This document shows, in pieces, positions 7,080 to 16,563 of a DNA stretch of 64,000 bases; position 1 is the stretch's first letter; the number at the start of each line of letters is the position of its first letter. The notes under the pieces were generated by a model. The model was not told the origin of the DNA, ran no database searches, and saw only the letters and a program-made list of their open reading frames with translations. The stretch is from Clostridiales bacterium (GTDB taxonomy: Bacteria; Bacillota; Clostridia; Christensenellales; Aristaeellaceae): positions 1-64,000 of the forward strand of contig SVGP01000013.1 in assembly GCA_015056255.1 (NCBI GenBank). The letters are read 5' to 3'. Position numbers and translations under genes: made by a program.

Positions 7080-9517
7080 TGTTTGGAAAATATTCGGAGC
7101 GTACTAAAAGAGCGCTCGAAAACGCGCAGAGAGAAGCTATGCAGCTCGGGCGCGACTATATCGGAACGGAGCATTTGCTTCTGGGCATGATGTCGGATCC
7201 CGGAAAAGCTGCGGGAATCTTTTCCGCCATTTCTCTTGACAATCTTCGTGAAGAAATTCTTGGGCTGGTCGGAAAAGGGGAAAGCGCCGCCCCAATCAAG
7301 CAATTAAGCTTTACCATTCGCTCAAAAACCGTTCTTGAAATGAGCGTTCGTGAAGCAAGAGACCTCGGAAGCGACGCTGTAGAGCCCGAACACGTTCTGC
7401 TTGCGCTCATGCGCGAAAGAGCGGGCGTTGCGGCGCACGCACTGGTCAAAATGGGCGTAAACCTGAACGAAGCAAGAAGCGAGCTTATAAAGGCATTGGG
7501 CGGCCCTAAAAAATCAGACGCCAACGCAGGCGACGGCGTACCCAAAGCCGAAGGCAACGACACGCCCATGCTCGATACCTATGCGCGCGATCTTACAAAG
7601 GCTGCGCAGGCGGGCGATCTCGATCCCGTCATCGGACGCGCCAAGGAAATTGAGAGAATCGTTCAGATCCTTTCAAGGCGCACAAAGAACAATCCTGTTT
7701 TGATCGGCGAGCCCGGCGTCGGCAAATCCTCCATCGCCGAGGGCCTTGCCCAGAAGATCATCGACAGTAATATTCCGGAAATACTAAGGGGAAAGCGTCT
7801 GGTTTCCCTCGATCTTCCCGGCATGCTTGCGGGCGCAAAATACAGGGGCGAGTTCGAGGAGCGCCTCAAAAACACGATGGCCGAAATCCGCCGCGCCGGA
7901 AACGTGATTCTGTTTATCGACGAACTTCACACCATCGTCGGCGCGGGCGCAAGCGAAGGCGCAATCGACGCTGCCAACATCATGAAGCCGCTTCTGGCCA
8001 GAGGCGAAATGCAGTGCATCGGCGCAACCACCTATCGGGAATACCACAAATATATTGAAAAGGACGCGGCGCTTGAAAGACGTTTTCAGCCCGTAAACGT
8101 AGGCCAGCCTACAAAAGAAGAAAGCGTCGAAATCCTGATGGGGCTTCGCGAAAGATACGAAAATCACCACAAAGTACGCATTACGGATGAAGCGATTCAG
8201 GCCGCCGTTCACCTGTCCGACCGCTACATTTCCGACCGTTTTTTGCCTGACAAGGCTATTGATTTAATCGACGAAGCGGCTTCCCGAGTACGCATCCGCA
8301 CCTTTGCAGCGCCTCCGGATATGCAGGCGCAGGAAAAACGCCTGGAGGAACTTGAAAACGAAACAAAGAAAGCGGTTTTGGAAGAAAACTTTGAAAAAGC
8401 CGCTGAAATGCGTGATCAGAAGAAAAACCTTCAGAAAGAGATCGACGATACGCGTAAGGAATGGGAAAAGCGCAGGGAAGAGAAAGTTGAGACCGTGACG
8501 GAGGAGGAGGTCGCGCAGATCGTGTCCCTTTGGACGGGCATTCCCGTCACGCGCATGACCGAGGACGAGGCGACAAGGCTTCTTAAAATGGAGGAAATCC
8601 TCCACAAACGCGTCGTCGGTCAGGACGAGGCCATTAAAGCCGTAGCGCGCGCCGTAAGACGCGCAAGAGCCGGCCTTAAAGATCCGAACAGGCCCATCGG
8701 CTCGTTTATCTTCTTAGGCCCGACGGGCGTAGGTAAGACGGAGCTTTGCAAGGCTCTTGGCGAAGCTTTATTCGGCGATGAAAACAGTCTCATTCGAATC
8801 GACATGTCCGAATATATGGAAAAATTCTCCGTTTCGCGCATGATCGGCTCTCCGCCCGGCTATGTGGGATATGAAGAGGGCGGACAATTGACCGAAAAGG
8901 TAAGAAGAAAGCCCTACAGCATCTTGCTCCTTGATGAAGTTGAGAAGGCGCACCCGGACGTATTTAATGTGCTTCTTCAGATTCTGGAAGACGGAAGGCT
9001 CACAGACGGACAGGGAAGAATCGTCGATTTTAAAAACTGCGTGGTCGTTATGACCTCAAACGCCGGTGCGCACACCATCGGAAAACAGCGGGCGGTTGGC
9101 TTTGGAAGCGCCTTTGACGATGAGAAGAGCTATGAAAAGATGAAGGATTCCATCATGGTCGAGGTCAAAAAGCTCTTTAGGCCTGAATTCATCAACCGCG
9201 TGGACGAAATCATCGTCTTCCATTCGCTTGAACAGACGCACATCGATTCAATTGCAGAGCTCATGATGAACACAGTCGCCAAGCGTCTTAATGAGCGCGG
9301 CATCGAGCTTGAAATCACGCATGAAGCCGCCCGCGTCGTCGCTCAGGCCGGATACGACCTTCAGTACGGCGCGCGCCCGTTAAGACGCGCCATCCAGCGG
9401 CTGGTCGAGGACGCGCTGAGCGAGGATATTCTGGCTGGCAATGTAAAAATCGGTCAGAAAATCAGAGCATTGGCGGACGGAGAAAAGCTGAAGTACGAAA
9501 ATATCAACGAAGAATAG
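7079..9517 (+). CDS. clpC: ClpC AAA+ unfoldase
   Basis: 812 aa, normal for ClpC. The N-terminal double Clp repeat (1-145) binds adaptors and phosphoarginine. AAA domain 1 has Walker [10 protein letters not shown] coiled-coil middle domain (about 410-480) contains a UVR-like [16 protein letters not shown] domain 2 has Walker [11 protein letters not shown] and Walker [10 protein letters not shown]. ClpC feeds proteins to ClpP. The usual Thr after the Walker A Lys in domain 1 is Ser, a conservative change. It is the last gene of the CtsR operon, followed by a strong terminator. Confidence 0.97.
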   Translation: MFGKYSERTKRALENAQREAMQLGRDYIGTEHLLLGMMSDPGKAAGIFSAISLDNLREEILGLVGKGESAAPIKQLSFTIRSKTVLEMSVREARDLGSDAVEPEHVLLALMRERAGVAAHALVKMGVNLNEARSELIKALGGPKKSDANAGDGVPKAEGNDTPMLDTYARDLTKAAQAGDLDPVIGRAKEIERIVQILSRRTKNNPVLIGEPGVGKSSIAEGLAQKIIDSNIPEILRGKRLVSLDLPGMLAGAKYRGEFEERLKNTMAEIRRAGNVILFIDELHTIVGAGASEGAIDAANIMKPLLARGEMQCIGATTYREYHKYIEKDAALERRFQPVNVGQPTKEESVEILMGLRERYENHHKVRITDEAIQAAVHLSDRYISDRFLPDKAIDLIDEAASRVRIRTFAAPPDMQAQEKRLEELENETKKAVLEENFEKAAEMRDQKKNLQKEIDDTRKEWEKRREEKVETVTEEEVAQIVSLWTGIPVTRMTEDEATRLLKMEEILHKRVVGQDEAIKAVARAVRRARAGLKDPNRPIGSFIFLGPTGVGKTELCKALGEALFGDENSLIRIDMSEYMEKFSVSRMIGSPPGYVGYEEGGQLTEKVRRKPYSILLLDEVEKAHPDVFNVLLQILEDGRLTDGQGRIVDFKNCVVVMTSNAGAHTIGKQRAVGFGSAFDDEKSYEKMKDSIMVEVKKLFRPEFINRVDEIIVFHSLEQTHIDSIAELMMNTVAKRLNERGIELEITHEAARVVAQAGYDLQYGARPLRRAIQRLVEDALSEDILAGNVKIGQKIRALADGEKLKYENINEE

Positions 9518-9528
9518 TTTAGACAACG

Positions 9529-9566
9529 ACAGAGCAGGCGATCATCGTGTCGCCCGCTCTGTTTTT
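9529..9566 (+). terminator. Intrinsic terminator of the ctsR-clpC operon
   Basis: The stem ACAGAGC-GGCGA at 9529-9541 pairs with TCGCC-GCTCTGT at 9550-9562. It is followed by TTTTTA. It sits between clpC and the convergent PBP gene. Confidence 0.88.
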
Positions 9567-9576
9567 ATACGGTTTT

Positions 9577-11886
9577 CTAAAATCCGGACAGCAGATTCTC
9601 AAACAAATCCGAAAGAGCCTTTTTCCCGGAAACCTCAACGCCATCGGATTCAAGACTTACGAGCGAAACGCCCGCGTCAAACATGATCTTGTTTCGAACC
9701 GCCATGGTATAAACCGCGTTCTCTTTTTTTCGCGCAATGCGGATTTCCTTTTCTTCGCCTGTCTTTCCGTAAACGGATGCGACAAGCTCCTTTTTTCCTT
9801 CGGTTTCTTCAAACAGCAAATATTCCTCCGCATCGCTCTTGATTTTAACGCGTATTATCACTTCATCGCCCAATTCGTAAACCTCAGGCGCATCCGGGCG
9901 ATTCGGCGTTTGAAAAGCAGGGGAGAGGACGGACGGCTGATTGCTTTTTAGAAAAATTTCCGTCTGGACAAGCGACTTGGGCGCGTTTTCAGGGGCAAGC
10001 CACACGCGCCTTTGCGTGGTCAGCGCGTTTTTGTCGATGGAGAGCTCTATGAGTGAATCCGGCTTTTCAAATTCTTTTCCCGCTTCCGCTTTCATAAATT
10101 CCGCCATAAGCTTACAGGCAAACGAGCCGCTTTCCGTTTCCTTAAGGCGCATATTTCCTTTTGTCTCGTCAAAGCCCATCCAGATCACTGCTGAAATTTC
10201 ACTCGTATACGCCGCCGTCCATGCGTCTCTGTTGTGATTTTCATCCAGCGAAACCGTACCCGTTTTGGCGGCTACCGGACAGGGTGCGTCCTTCAGCGCA
10301 CGCGCGCTGCCCGTCTGGGCGGCGGTTTTTAACATACTTGTGAGTATATATGCGCTTTGAGAGGAAATTGCGCGCTTATTCTGCGGCGCAAATTCATACA
10401 CGGTTTTTCCGTTTCTGTCCGTGATTTTTGTAATCGCATGCGCATTAACCGCCTTTCCTCCGTTTGAAAGCGCAGCGTATCCTTGCGACAGCTCCTTGGG
10501 CGTGACGCCTTTTGTCATGCTGCCAAGGGCGAGGGCAAGGCCGTTATCGTCCTGATGCACGGGGAGACCGAATCTTTTTATATACTCCCGCGCCTTCTCA
10601 ATGCCCGTAAATTCGATCAGGGAGACGCTTGCAACGTTTAACGATCTTGAAAGCGCGTCTCTGAGCGTCACAAGCCCGTTATAGCTGTCGCCTGCATTTT
10701 TCGGCGTATATCCGCCGTCAAATATTCGTTTTGTATCATCCACAATGCTGGTCGGCACCATCCCGAGTCCGTCCACTGCCGCCGCATACACCGATAAGGG
10801 CTTAAGCGCGGATCCAGGCTGTCTTCTGCTGTCCAAAGCGCGGTTAAGGCCGCGCCTGACTGCGTACTCGCGCCCGCCGACCACGCACAATATGCCGCCG
10901 GTATCCGAATCAATGGCAATAAACGCGCTCTCGGCCTTTTCGCCTGTTTCCGCATCCTTTGGAAACAGGCTTTCGTTTTTATATATCTTTTCGATTCTTC
11001 TTTGTCTGTCCTGATCGAGGCATGTGTAAATGCGAAATCCGCCTGATAAAATCTGATCGGCCGTCAGATTAAGCGCTTTTTCCGCCTCTTTCAAAACCAT
11101 ATCTTTGTACCAGCCGTAATCCTGTTTCTCGTTTTCCGAAATCAATCGAACGGCTTCGCTTTTTGCCTTTTCCATCTCGTCCCGCGTTATATATCCGTCT
11201 TCCTCCATCCTCGAAAGAACGTAATTTCTCCTTTCGATCGCCTTTTCATAATCGGTAAACGGGCCGTAGGCGGAGGGCGCTTTAATTACGCCGGCAAGCA
11301 TTGCGCTTTCCGAAACGGTGAGCGCACCCACGCTTTTTCCAAAATATATCCGGCTCGCGCTTTCAATCCCGTAGGCGCCTGCTCCAAAGTAGACGGTATT
11401 GAGATACGCCGTTAATATCTCATCCTTCGTCATTTTTCTTTCAAGCTTCATTGCAAGAACGGCTTCGTTGGCTTTTCTGGATATCTTCTTATCAGCGGAT
11501 AAATGCGTGAGCTTTACAAGCTGCTGCGTGATGGTCGATCCGCCTTCCCGGTAGGAGGCGGATTTTATGTTGCTGATCACAGCGCCCATAATGCGCTTTA
11601 CATCAACGCCTGCGTGCGCATAAAACCGCTTGTCCTCGCAGGCGACAAACGCGTCTTTGACGTGCTTTGGGATTTCCTCGCTCTTGACATACATTGCGCT
11701 TTTTGTCTGCCCGACCGCTCCGATTTCATTTCCGTCTTTGTCGAAAATAACGCTGGCCGCGCCGGAGGATGTGATTTTTTTTAGATCCAGCTTTTGCCAC
11801 GACGGAAAATCAAGCGCGAACAGGAAAAGAAACGCGCCGAGAACAAACGCGATTGACAGAATTATTTTTACTTTTTTCAAATACAT
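9577..11886 (-). CDS. Class A penicillin-binding protein (transglycosylase/transpeptidase)
   Basis: About 769 aa. An N-terminal membrane anchor (residues 6-24) is followed by the GT51 glycosyltransferase domain (EDKRFYAHAG, GGSTITQQLVK, AYLNTVYFGAG). The transpeptidase domain has the active-site GSALKP (SxxK), SRSLN (SxN) and KTGT. The enzyme polymerises and crosslinks peptidoglycan at the membrane. The frame is open further upstream to 12021, but those residues are not family-like. The ATG at 11886 touches the GGGAGGAG SD, so the TTG at 11880, six bases from that SD, is an equally good start. Confidence 0.94.
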   Translation of the reverse strand: MYLKKVKIILSIAFVLGAFLFLFALDFPSWQKLDLKKITSSGAASVIFDKDGNEIGAVGQTKSAMYVKSEEIPKHVKDAFVACEDKRFYAHAGVDVKRIMGAVISNIKSASYREGGSTITQQLVKLTHLSADKKISRKANEAVLAMKLERKMTKDEILTAYLNTVYFGAGAYGIESASRIYFGKSVGALTVSESAMLAGVIKAPSAYGPFTDYEKAIERRNYVLSRMEEDGYITRDEMEKAKSEAVRLISENEKQDYGWYKDMVLKEAEKALNLTADQILSGGFRIYTCLDQDRQRRIEKIYKNESLFPKDAETGEKAESAFIAIDSDTGGILCVVGGREYAVRRGLNRALDSRRQPGSALKPLSVYAAAVDGLGMVPTSIVDDTKRIFDGGYTPKNAGDSYNGLVTLRDALSRSLNVASVSLIEFTGIEKAREYIKRFGLPVHQDDNGLALALGSMTKGVTPKELSQGYAALSNGGKAVNAHAITKITDRNGKTVYEFAPQNKRAISSQSAYILTSMLKTAAQTGSARALKDAPCPVAAKTGTVSLDENHNRDAWTAAYTSEISAVIWMGFDETKGNMRLKETESGSFACKLMAEFMKAEAGKEFEKPDSLIELSIDKNALTTQRRVWLAPENAPKSLVQTEIFLKSNQPSVLSPAFQTPNRPDAPEVYELGDEVIIRVKIKSDAEEYLLFEETEGKKELVASVYGKTGEEKEIRIARKKENAVYTMAVRNKIMFDAGVSLVSLESDGVEVSGKKALSDLFENLLSGF

Positions 11887-11955
11887 CTCCTCCCGGAAAT
11901 CCTTTCTATTTTGGCATGTTTCCCTTTGTTTTATGCGTTTTCCAGAAGTTGTTCG

Positions 11956-11984
11956 TGGACAAAGAATGCTGTTAATTATACAAT
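11956..11984 (+). promoter_or_regulatory. Sigma-A promoter for the FtsH-like gene
   Basis: -35 TGGACA at 11956-11961, 17-bp spacer, -10 TACAAT at 11979-11984. It is about 30 bp before the start codon, in the gap between divergent genes. Confidence 0.7.
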
Positions 11985-12013
11985 AATGACATGAAAACGG
12001 AGGCGATGTGTAT

Positions 12014-13585
12014 ATGCCCAAATACTATTACCTGAACGGCGCATCAGTCATTCTGATTGCGAGCGCTTTGACAGTATCCCTTTGGGGGAGCCGTATGTTT
12101 CCCTTCACCTATGAGTTGTCCGTGTGTCTCTCGGTATTGGCGCTTTCCCTGTTTGTCATTTCTGCAATGACCAGACGCAAAATGCCCTCATACACGGAAG
12201 CGAAACCTCAAAAGCACATCAAAACCAATGAAAAACAGAAATCCTGCATCCGCTTTGCAGACGTTGCGGCAAACGACAACGCAAGAAAAAGCCTCATGGA
12301 GCTAGTCGATTTTTTAAAGCATCCTGAAAAATACGCGCGTCTCGGCGCGAGAATTCCGCACGGCGTTTTGCTATACGGCCCGCCAGGCACAGGAAAGACG
12401 CTTCTTGCCCGCGCATTGGCAGGCGAAGCTGACGTTCCGTTTCTTGCGATGAACGGTAGCGACTTTGTGGAAATGTATGTGGGCGTCGGCGCAAGCCGCG
12501 TGCGCGACACATTCAAAAAAGCGCGAAAATATGGAAAATGCGTAATCTTCATCGACGAAATCGACACGCTCGGTCGCGCAAGAAACGCCAATTCCTCAGA
12601 GGAGCGCGACCAGACGTTAAACGCCCTTCTAAGCGAAATGAGCGGGTTTTCTCCCGCCGACGGCATTATCGTTGTCGCCGCGACCAATCGATGGGAAATG
12701 CTCGATCCTGCGGTTTTAAGGCCAGGCCGGTTTGACAGACAGATCGAAGTCGGCATGCCCGCAATGAACGAAAGAATGGATATATTAAAGCTGCACGCGA
12801 AAAACAAGCCCTTATCGAAAAATGTGAGCCTTACTGAGCTTGCCAAAGAAACGGCATTTTTCTCGGGCGCGTCGCTTGAAAACCTTTTAAACGAAGCGGC
12901 CATCAGAGCGGCGAGGCGCAACGCCCTTCAGATTGAGAAGGAGGATGTAGATAAGGCCTTTATTTCAGTAACCGCAGGCGAGGACGGACGCGCGCACGAA
13001 AATGAGAACGAGAAAATCATAATCGCCGTTCACGAGGCGGGTCACGCGCTTGTGTCTTATCAGCTGTTCGGATCGAATATCCAAAGAATCAGCATCCTCC
13101 CGTCATCCGGCGGCGCAGCAGGGTACAACCTTCTGGTTCCTGAGGAAAAGACGCTTTATACAAAGGAGGACATGGAAAAGAAAATGCTCGTGCTGCTTGC
13201 AGGCAGGTGCGCGGAAGAAATCGCATTTTCAAAAGAGGGCGTCACTTCGGGCGCGCTCAGCGACATCAAAAGGGCAAGCGAAATTTCTGTAAATTATGCA
13301 TGCGAGCTCGGCTTTTTGGATCATCCCGCCATTCATGAGGCGACCTTTGTAAAGGCGTTTGGCGGAAGGTATGAAATAAGCGAACGGGCGCGGAGAATCC
13401 TTTCTGACTTATACGACGAAGCGCTTTCCTTTTTGACGGAGAATAAAGAGGCGTTAACCTGCCTTGCAAGCGAGCTTCTTTTGAACGAATCCATGTCAAA
13501 AAGCGAAATCGACTGCTTTTTCAAAAGACACCCGCTTCACGTGTCGAACGAAAACAAGGATTCTACAAAAGTAGACGCAATTTGA
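12014..13585 (+). CDS. FtsH-type membrane AAA+ zinc metalloprotease with minimal ectodomain
   Basis: 523 aa. Two short membrane segments (about residues 10-26 and 34-52) are separated by only some ten residues. The periplasmic-type domain of normal FtsH is missing. The AAA domain has Walker A GPPGTGKT, Walker B VIFIDEID and the second-region-of-homology RPGRFDR. The protease domain has HEAGH, and a later Asp in SGALSDIKRA fits the third zinc ligand. The family degrades membrane and cytosolic proteins as a hexamer. ATG 12014 is preferred (SD GGAGG at 11999-12003, 10-nt spacing) over GTG 12008. The next genes are the spoIIA operon, but a long hairpin lies between. Confidence 0.9.
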   Translation: MPKYYYLNGASVILIASALTVSLWGSRMFPFTYELSVCLSVLALSLFVISAMTRRKMPSYTEAKPQKHIKTNEKQKSCIRFADVAANDNARKSLMELVDFLKHPEKYARLGARIPHGVLLYGPPGTGKTLLARALAGEADVPFLAMNGSDFVEMYVGVGASRVRDTFKKARKYGKCVIFIDEIDTLGRARNANSSEERDQTLNALLSEMSGFSPADGIIVVAATNRWEMLDPAVLRPGRFDRQIEVGMPAMNERMDILKLHAKNKPLSKNVSLTELAKETAFFSGASLENLLNEAAIRAARRNALQIEKEDVDKAFISVTAGEDGRAHENENEKIIIAVHEAGHALVSYQLFGSNIQRISILPSSGGAAGYNLLVPEEKTLYTKEDMEKKMLVLLAGRCAEEIAFSKEGVTSGALSDIKRASEISVNYACELGFLDHPAIHEATFVKAFGGRYEISERARRILSDLYDEALSFLTENKEALTCLASELLLNESMSKSEIDCFFKRHPLHVSNENKDSTKVDAI

Positions 13586-13607
13586 AACAGGCGGCAAAGC
13601 GGTTCAT

Positions 13608-13651
13608 AAAGAATCATCCTTCCCATCAAAACGCGGGAAGGATGATTCTTT
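13608..13651 (+). terminator. Perfect 17-bp hairpin between the FtsH-like gene and spoIIAA
   Basis: AAAGAATCATCCTTCCC (13608-13624) pairs perfectly with 13635-13651 over a 10-nt loop. The 3' side ends in TTCTTTTAT. It may terminate the ftsH-like transcript. The 3' arm also contains the only SD-like sequence for spoIIAA (GGGAAGGA), and the spoIIAA ATG starts 3 nt after the stem, so a transcript reading through would have its ribosome site buried. Confidence 0.75.
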
Positions 13652-13654
13652 TAT

Positions 13655-13966
13655 ATGCTTCGGTATGACGAGGACTCAAAAACGCTCACCGTACGCTTAT
13701 CGGGCGAACTTGACCAGCACATGGCGGAAAAAATCAGAAATACGATTGATTCGGAAATTCTGAAATCAGGCGCTAACAATCTCGTATTTGATATGAGCGA
13801 GAGCACGTTTATGGATTCAAGCGGCATTGGCATGCTGATTGGAAGATACAAGCTGATGAAGCGGCGAAACGGCGGGGTAGAGGTTATGGGCATGCAGGAA
13901 AACGTCATGCGTATTTTTAAAATGTCAGGTCTCAATCAGATTATGAAGGTAAAGGAAAGGGCGTAA
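13655..13966 (+). CDS. spoIIAA: SpoIIAA anti-sigma-F antagonist (STAS domain)
   Basis: 103 aa, one STAS domain. The phosphorylation loop FMDSSGIGML contains the Ser that SpoIIAB phosphorylates. Dephosphorylated SpoIIAA releases sigma F from SpoIIAB in the forespore. The only possible in-frame start is ATG 13655, directly after a hairpin. It is followed within a few bases by spoIIAB and then sigF, the classic spoIIA operon. Confidence 0.95.
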   Translation: MLRYDEDSKTLTVRLSGELDQHMAEKIRNTIDSEILKSGANNLVFDMSESTFMDSSGIGMLIGRYKLMKRRNGGVEVMGMQENVMRIFKMSGLNQIMKVKERA

Positions 13967-13970
13967 AAAC

Positions 13971-14423
13971 ATGAGCATCATAAACGAAATCCGCGTGGAT
14001 TTTTTATCTGTACCCGAAAACGAAAGCTTTGCGCGCCTGACGATCAGCGCGTTTCTCCTCCCGTTAAATCCCACGCTTTCGGAAGTCAGCGACGTGAAAA
14101 CCGCCGTCTCCGAAGCTGTAACAAATGCGATCATTCACGGCTACGGCAAAAAACTCGGAACCGTGAGGCTTCACGCCACGCTTACCGACACGCGCCTTTT
14201 AACCGTCGACATCACCGACAACGGGCGCGGAATCGGCGACATCAAGCAGGCCATGCAGCCCTTCTGGACGAGCGTGGACGGGTTTGAACGAAGCGGCATG
14301 GGCTTTACCGTTATGGAAAGCTTTATGGACTCCATAGACGTTGCAAGCAGAGTCGGCGCGGGCACGACCGTTCGCATGTACAAACAGATTGCCTTTGGCG
14401 CCGAGCGCGCGAAGGAAGCGTGA
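13971..14423 (+). CDS. spoIIAB: SpoIIAB anti-sigma F factor / serine kinase
   Basis: 150 aa. A GHKL-type ATPase fold: N-box SEAVTNAIIHGY, G1-box DNGRGIGD and G2-type SGMGFTVM. SpoIIAB binds and holds sigma F inactive and phosphorylates SpoIIAA. It begins 4 nt after the spoIIAA stop and overlaps the GTG start of sigF by 4 nt, as expected for proteins made in matched amounts. Confidence 0.96.
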   Translation: MSIINEIRVDFLSVPENESFARLTISAFLLPLNPTLSEVSDVKTAVSEAVTNAIIHGYGKKLGTVRLHATLTDTRLLTVDITDNGRGIGDIKQAMQPFWTSVDGFERSGMGFTVMESFMDSIDVASRVGAGTTVRMYKQIAFGAERAKEA

Positions 14424-15139
14424 CGCAAAAAGCATACGAAAGCACAGAAATGCTCATACGCATAGCGCAGGCCGGCGATAAAGAGGCAATGGAGACGCTG
14501 GTCACGGAAAACGACGCGCTGATTCGGTTTGTTGTAAAGAAATTTTCCGGGCGCGGAAAGGAATACGAGGATCTTTATCAGCTTGGCAGGATCGGACTTG
14601 TGAAGGCAATTCAAAAATTCGATGCTCATTTTGACGTGCGGTTTTCAACCTACGCCGTTCCTGTCATTATGGGCGAGATCAGAAGGTTTTTGCGGGACGA
14701 CAACCCGATTCATGTCTCCAGAACCATCCGCGAAAACGCGAAAAAAGCCATTGACTTTGTAAACGCCTATACAGAGGCGCATGCGGCCTCCCCGTCCATT
14801 GAAGAAATCTGCAGAAAAACAAGCCTTAAGCGCGAAGAAGTCGTTTTAGCGCTTGACGCGACAAAGCCCGTAAAGAGCTTAACGGAACCGGTCAACAATG
14901 ACGGCAAGCGAATGCTGCAGGATACCGTTGGCGAAAACCCATATGAATCGGTAGATAAAAACCTTCTCGTCGAAAGCCTCTTAAAAAGCCTTGACGAGAA
15001 GGAACGAAAACTGATTACACTCAGATATTTTGATCGGCTTACACAATCACGCGTCGCCGAAATCTTAGGACTTACGCAGGTTCAGGTATCGCGCCTTGAA
15101 AAAAAGCTTTTGCTGCGCTTAAGAAAGAACACCGTCTAA
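14420..15139 (+). CDS. sigF: Sporulation RNA polymerase sigma factor F
   Basis: 239 aa, starting at GTG within the spoIIAB stop (GTGA). Region 2 shows DLYQLGRIGLVKAIQKFD and FSTYAVPVIMGEIRRFLRD, and region 4 ends with the helix-turn-helix TQSRVAEILGLTQVQVSRLEKK. Sigma F is the first forespore-specific sigma factor. The last 21 nt overlap the 3' end of lysA on the other strand, and no terminator is visible between the two genes. Confidence 0.96.
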   Translation: MTQKAYESTEMLIRIAQAGDKEAMETLVTENDALIRFVVKKFSGRGKEYEDLYQLGRIGLVKAIQKFDAHFDVRFSTYAVPVIMGEIRRFLRDDNPIHVSRTIRENAKKAIDFVNAYTEAHAASPSIEEICRKTSLKREEVVLALDATKPVKSLTEPVNNDGKRMLQDTVGENPYESVDKNLLVESLLKSLDEKERKLITLRYFDRLTQSRVAEILGLTQVQVSRLEKKLLLRLRKNTV

Positions 15140-16387
15140 AATATGGGTAAAATCGAGCGTCGCAAAATAATCCTTCGGGGTTTCGGCTCTTCGAATGAGC
15201 TCAAATTCGCCGTTAGTCTTTAAAAGAACCTCCGCGCTTCTCAAGCGGCCATTGTAGTTATAGCCCATGCTTCTTCCGTGCGCGCCGGTATCATGGATAA
15301 CGATGATGTCTCCCATTTCGATTTCGGGTAAGGGTCTGTCGACGGCGAACTTATCGTTGTTTTCGCAAAGGGAGCCGACGACGTCGTAAACCTTCGTGTT
15401 TTCGGCGTTTTCCTTTCCTGCGACAGTGATGTGATGGTACGCGCCGTACATGGCCGGGCGCATAAGGTCGGCGGCGCACGCGTCTACGCCGATGTATTCT
15501 TTATGAATATGCTTTTCGTGAATCGCCGTGGTTACGAGCCAGCCCGTGGGGCCGGTTATGTAGCGGCCAAGTTCGGAGGCGATTTTGATCTCTTCCATGC
15601 CGTTTGGTACGCATATTTCTTCAAAGGCTTTTCTTACGCCTTCGCCGATGGCGTAAATATCCGCTTCCGTCTGTTCGGGCTTATAGGGAATGCCGACGCC
15701 GCCGGATAAGTTGATCATGAAAAACTTCGCGCCGAGTTCGTCCTTAAGCTCCTTGGCGACGTTCATAAGAAGCCTTGCCATGGTGGGATAATAGGTGTTG
15801 TCGGTTGTGTTGCTTGCAAGGAATGCGTGAAGCGCAAATTCCTTAACGCCCAGTTTCATGAGCTTTGAAACGGCCATGGAAAGCTGCTCTCTCGTCATTC
15901 CGTATTTGGCGTCGCCGGGATTGCCCATAACGAATGTGCCCAGCTTGAATTCTCCGCCGGGATTAAAGCGCAGGCAAACCTTTTCCGGAACGCCGCCTTC
16001 CATGATCAAAGAATCGATCAGGGTGTAGTCGTCCAGATTGATAATCGCGCCAAGGCGAGATGCATAGGCAAATTCGCCTCGGGGCGTTTCGTTTGAGGAA
16101 AACATGATCTCTTCGCCTTTAAAGCCCATGGCCTCTGCAAGCATGAGCTCGCATTCGCTGGCGCAGTCCACGCCGCAGCCTTCGTCCTTCAAGATTTTAA
16201 GAATCGCGGGCGTGGGGCAGGCCTTGACGGCGTAGTATTCCTTAAATTTTCCATTCCACGAAAACGCTTTTAAAAAGCCGCGCACCTGCTTTAAAAGTCT
16301 CTCTTCAGAATACAGGTGAAAGGGCGTGGGGATTTTTTCGATGATTTTTTCGAGCGTTTCTTTGCTCGGAGCGCACTTGACTGCCAT
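15119..16387 (-). CDS. lysA: Diaminopimelate decarboxylase
   Basis: 422 aa. The PLP-binding Lys is in YYAVKACPTP (about residue 54), and the barrel and C-terminal features fit the LysA/ornithine decarboxylase fold type III family (ASELGRYITGPTGWLV, GSLCEN). The enzyme makes L-lysine from meso-diaminopimelate. A related carboxynorspermidine-type decarboxylase is a less likely alternative. The SD AAGGA precedes the ATG. Its 3' end overlaps sigF. Confidence 0.82.
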   Translation of the reverse strand: MAVKCAPSKETLEKIIEKIPTPFHLYSEERLLKQVRGFLKAFSWNGKFKEYYAVKACPTPAILKILKDEGCGVDCASECELMLAEAMGFKGEEIMFSSNETPRGEFAYASRLGAIINLDDYTLIDSLIMEGGVPEKVCLRFNPGGEFKLGTFVMGNPGDAKYGMTREQLSMAVSKLMKLGVKEFALHAFLASNTTDNTYYPTMARLLMNVAKELKDELGAKFFMINLSGGVGIPYKPEQTEADIYAIGEGVRKAFEEICVPNGMEEIKIASELGRYITGPTGWLVTTAIHEKHIHKEYIGVDACAADLMRPAMYGAYHHITVAGKENAENTKVYDVVGSLCENNDKFAVDRPLPEIEMGDIIVIHDTGAHGRSMGYNYNGRLRSAEVLLKTNGEFELIRRAETPKDYFATLDFTHILDGVLS

Positions 16388-16419
16388 AATAATCCTTCCA
16401 TTTCGATGTATTTTTATAA

Positions 16420-16448
16420 ATTATACTTTTTTCTTGCGCCCGCGTCAA
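16420..16448 (-). promoter_or_regulatory. Sigma-A promoter for lysA
   Basis: On the minus strand: -35 TTGACG (16448-16443), 17-bp spacer, -10 TATAAT (16425-16420). It is about 35 bp before the lysA ATG. Confidence 0.75.
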
Positions 16449-16499
16449 TGAATGCAGGCGTTTTTTTGTTCAAATAAAGAATTGTTTAACAAACTAATC

Positions 16500-16528
16500 T
16501 GGAAAAAGCGAATAAAAAGTGATAAGAT
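16500..16528 (+). promoter_or_regulatory. Probable promoter for the radical SAM operon
   Basis: -35 TGGAAA (16500-16505), 17-bp spacer, -10 TAAGAT (16523-16528) with an extended TG at 16520-16521. The -35 is imperfect, so this is a moderate call. Confidence 0.45.
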
Positions 16529-16563
16529 GGAATGGGTAATTGTTTATTATGGGAGGAATCTGC

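Noticed and set aside
7388-7402. GAACACGTTC in clpC as a LexA box
   Set aside because: The half-sites are separated by 2 bp instead of 4 and it lies inside a coding region.
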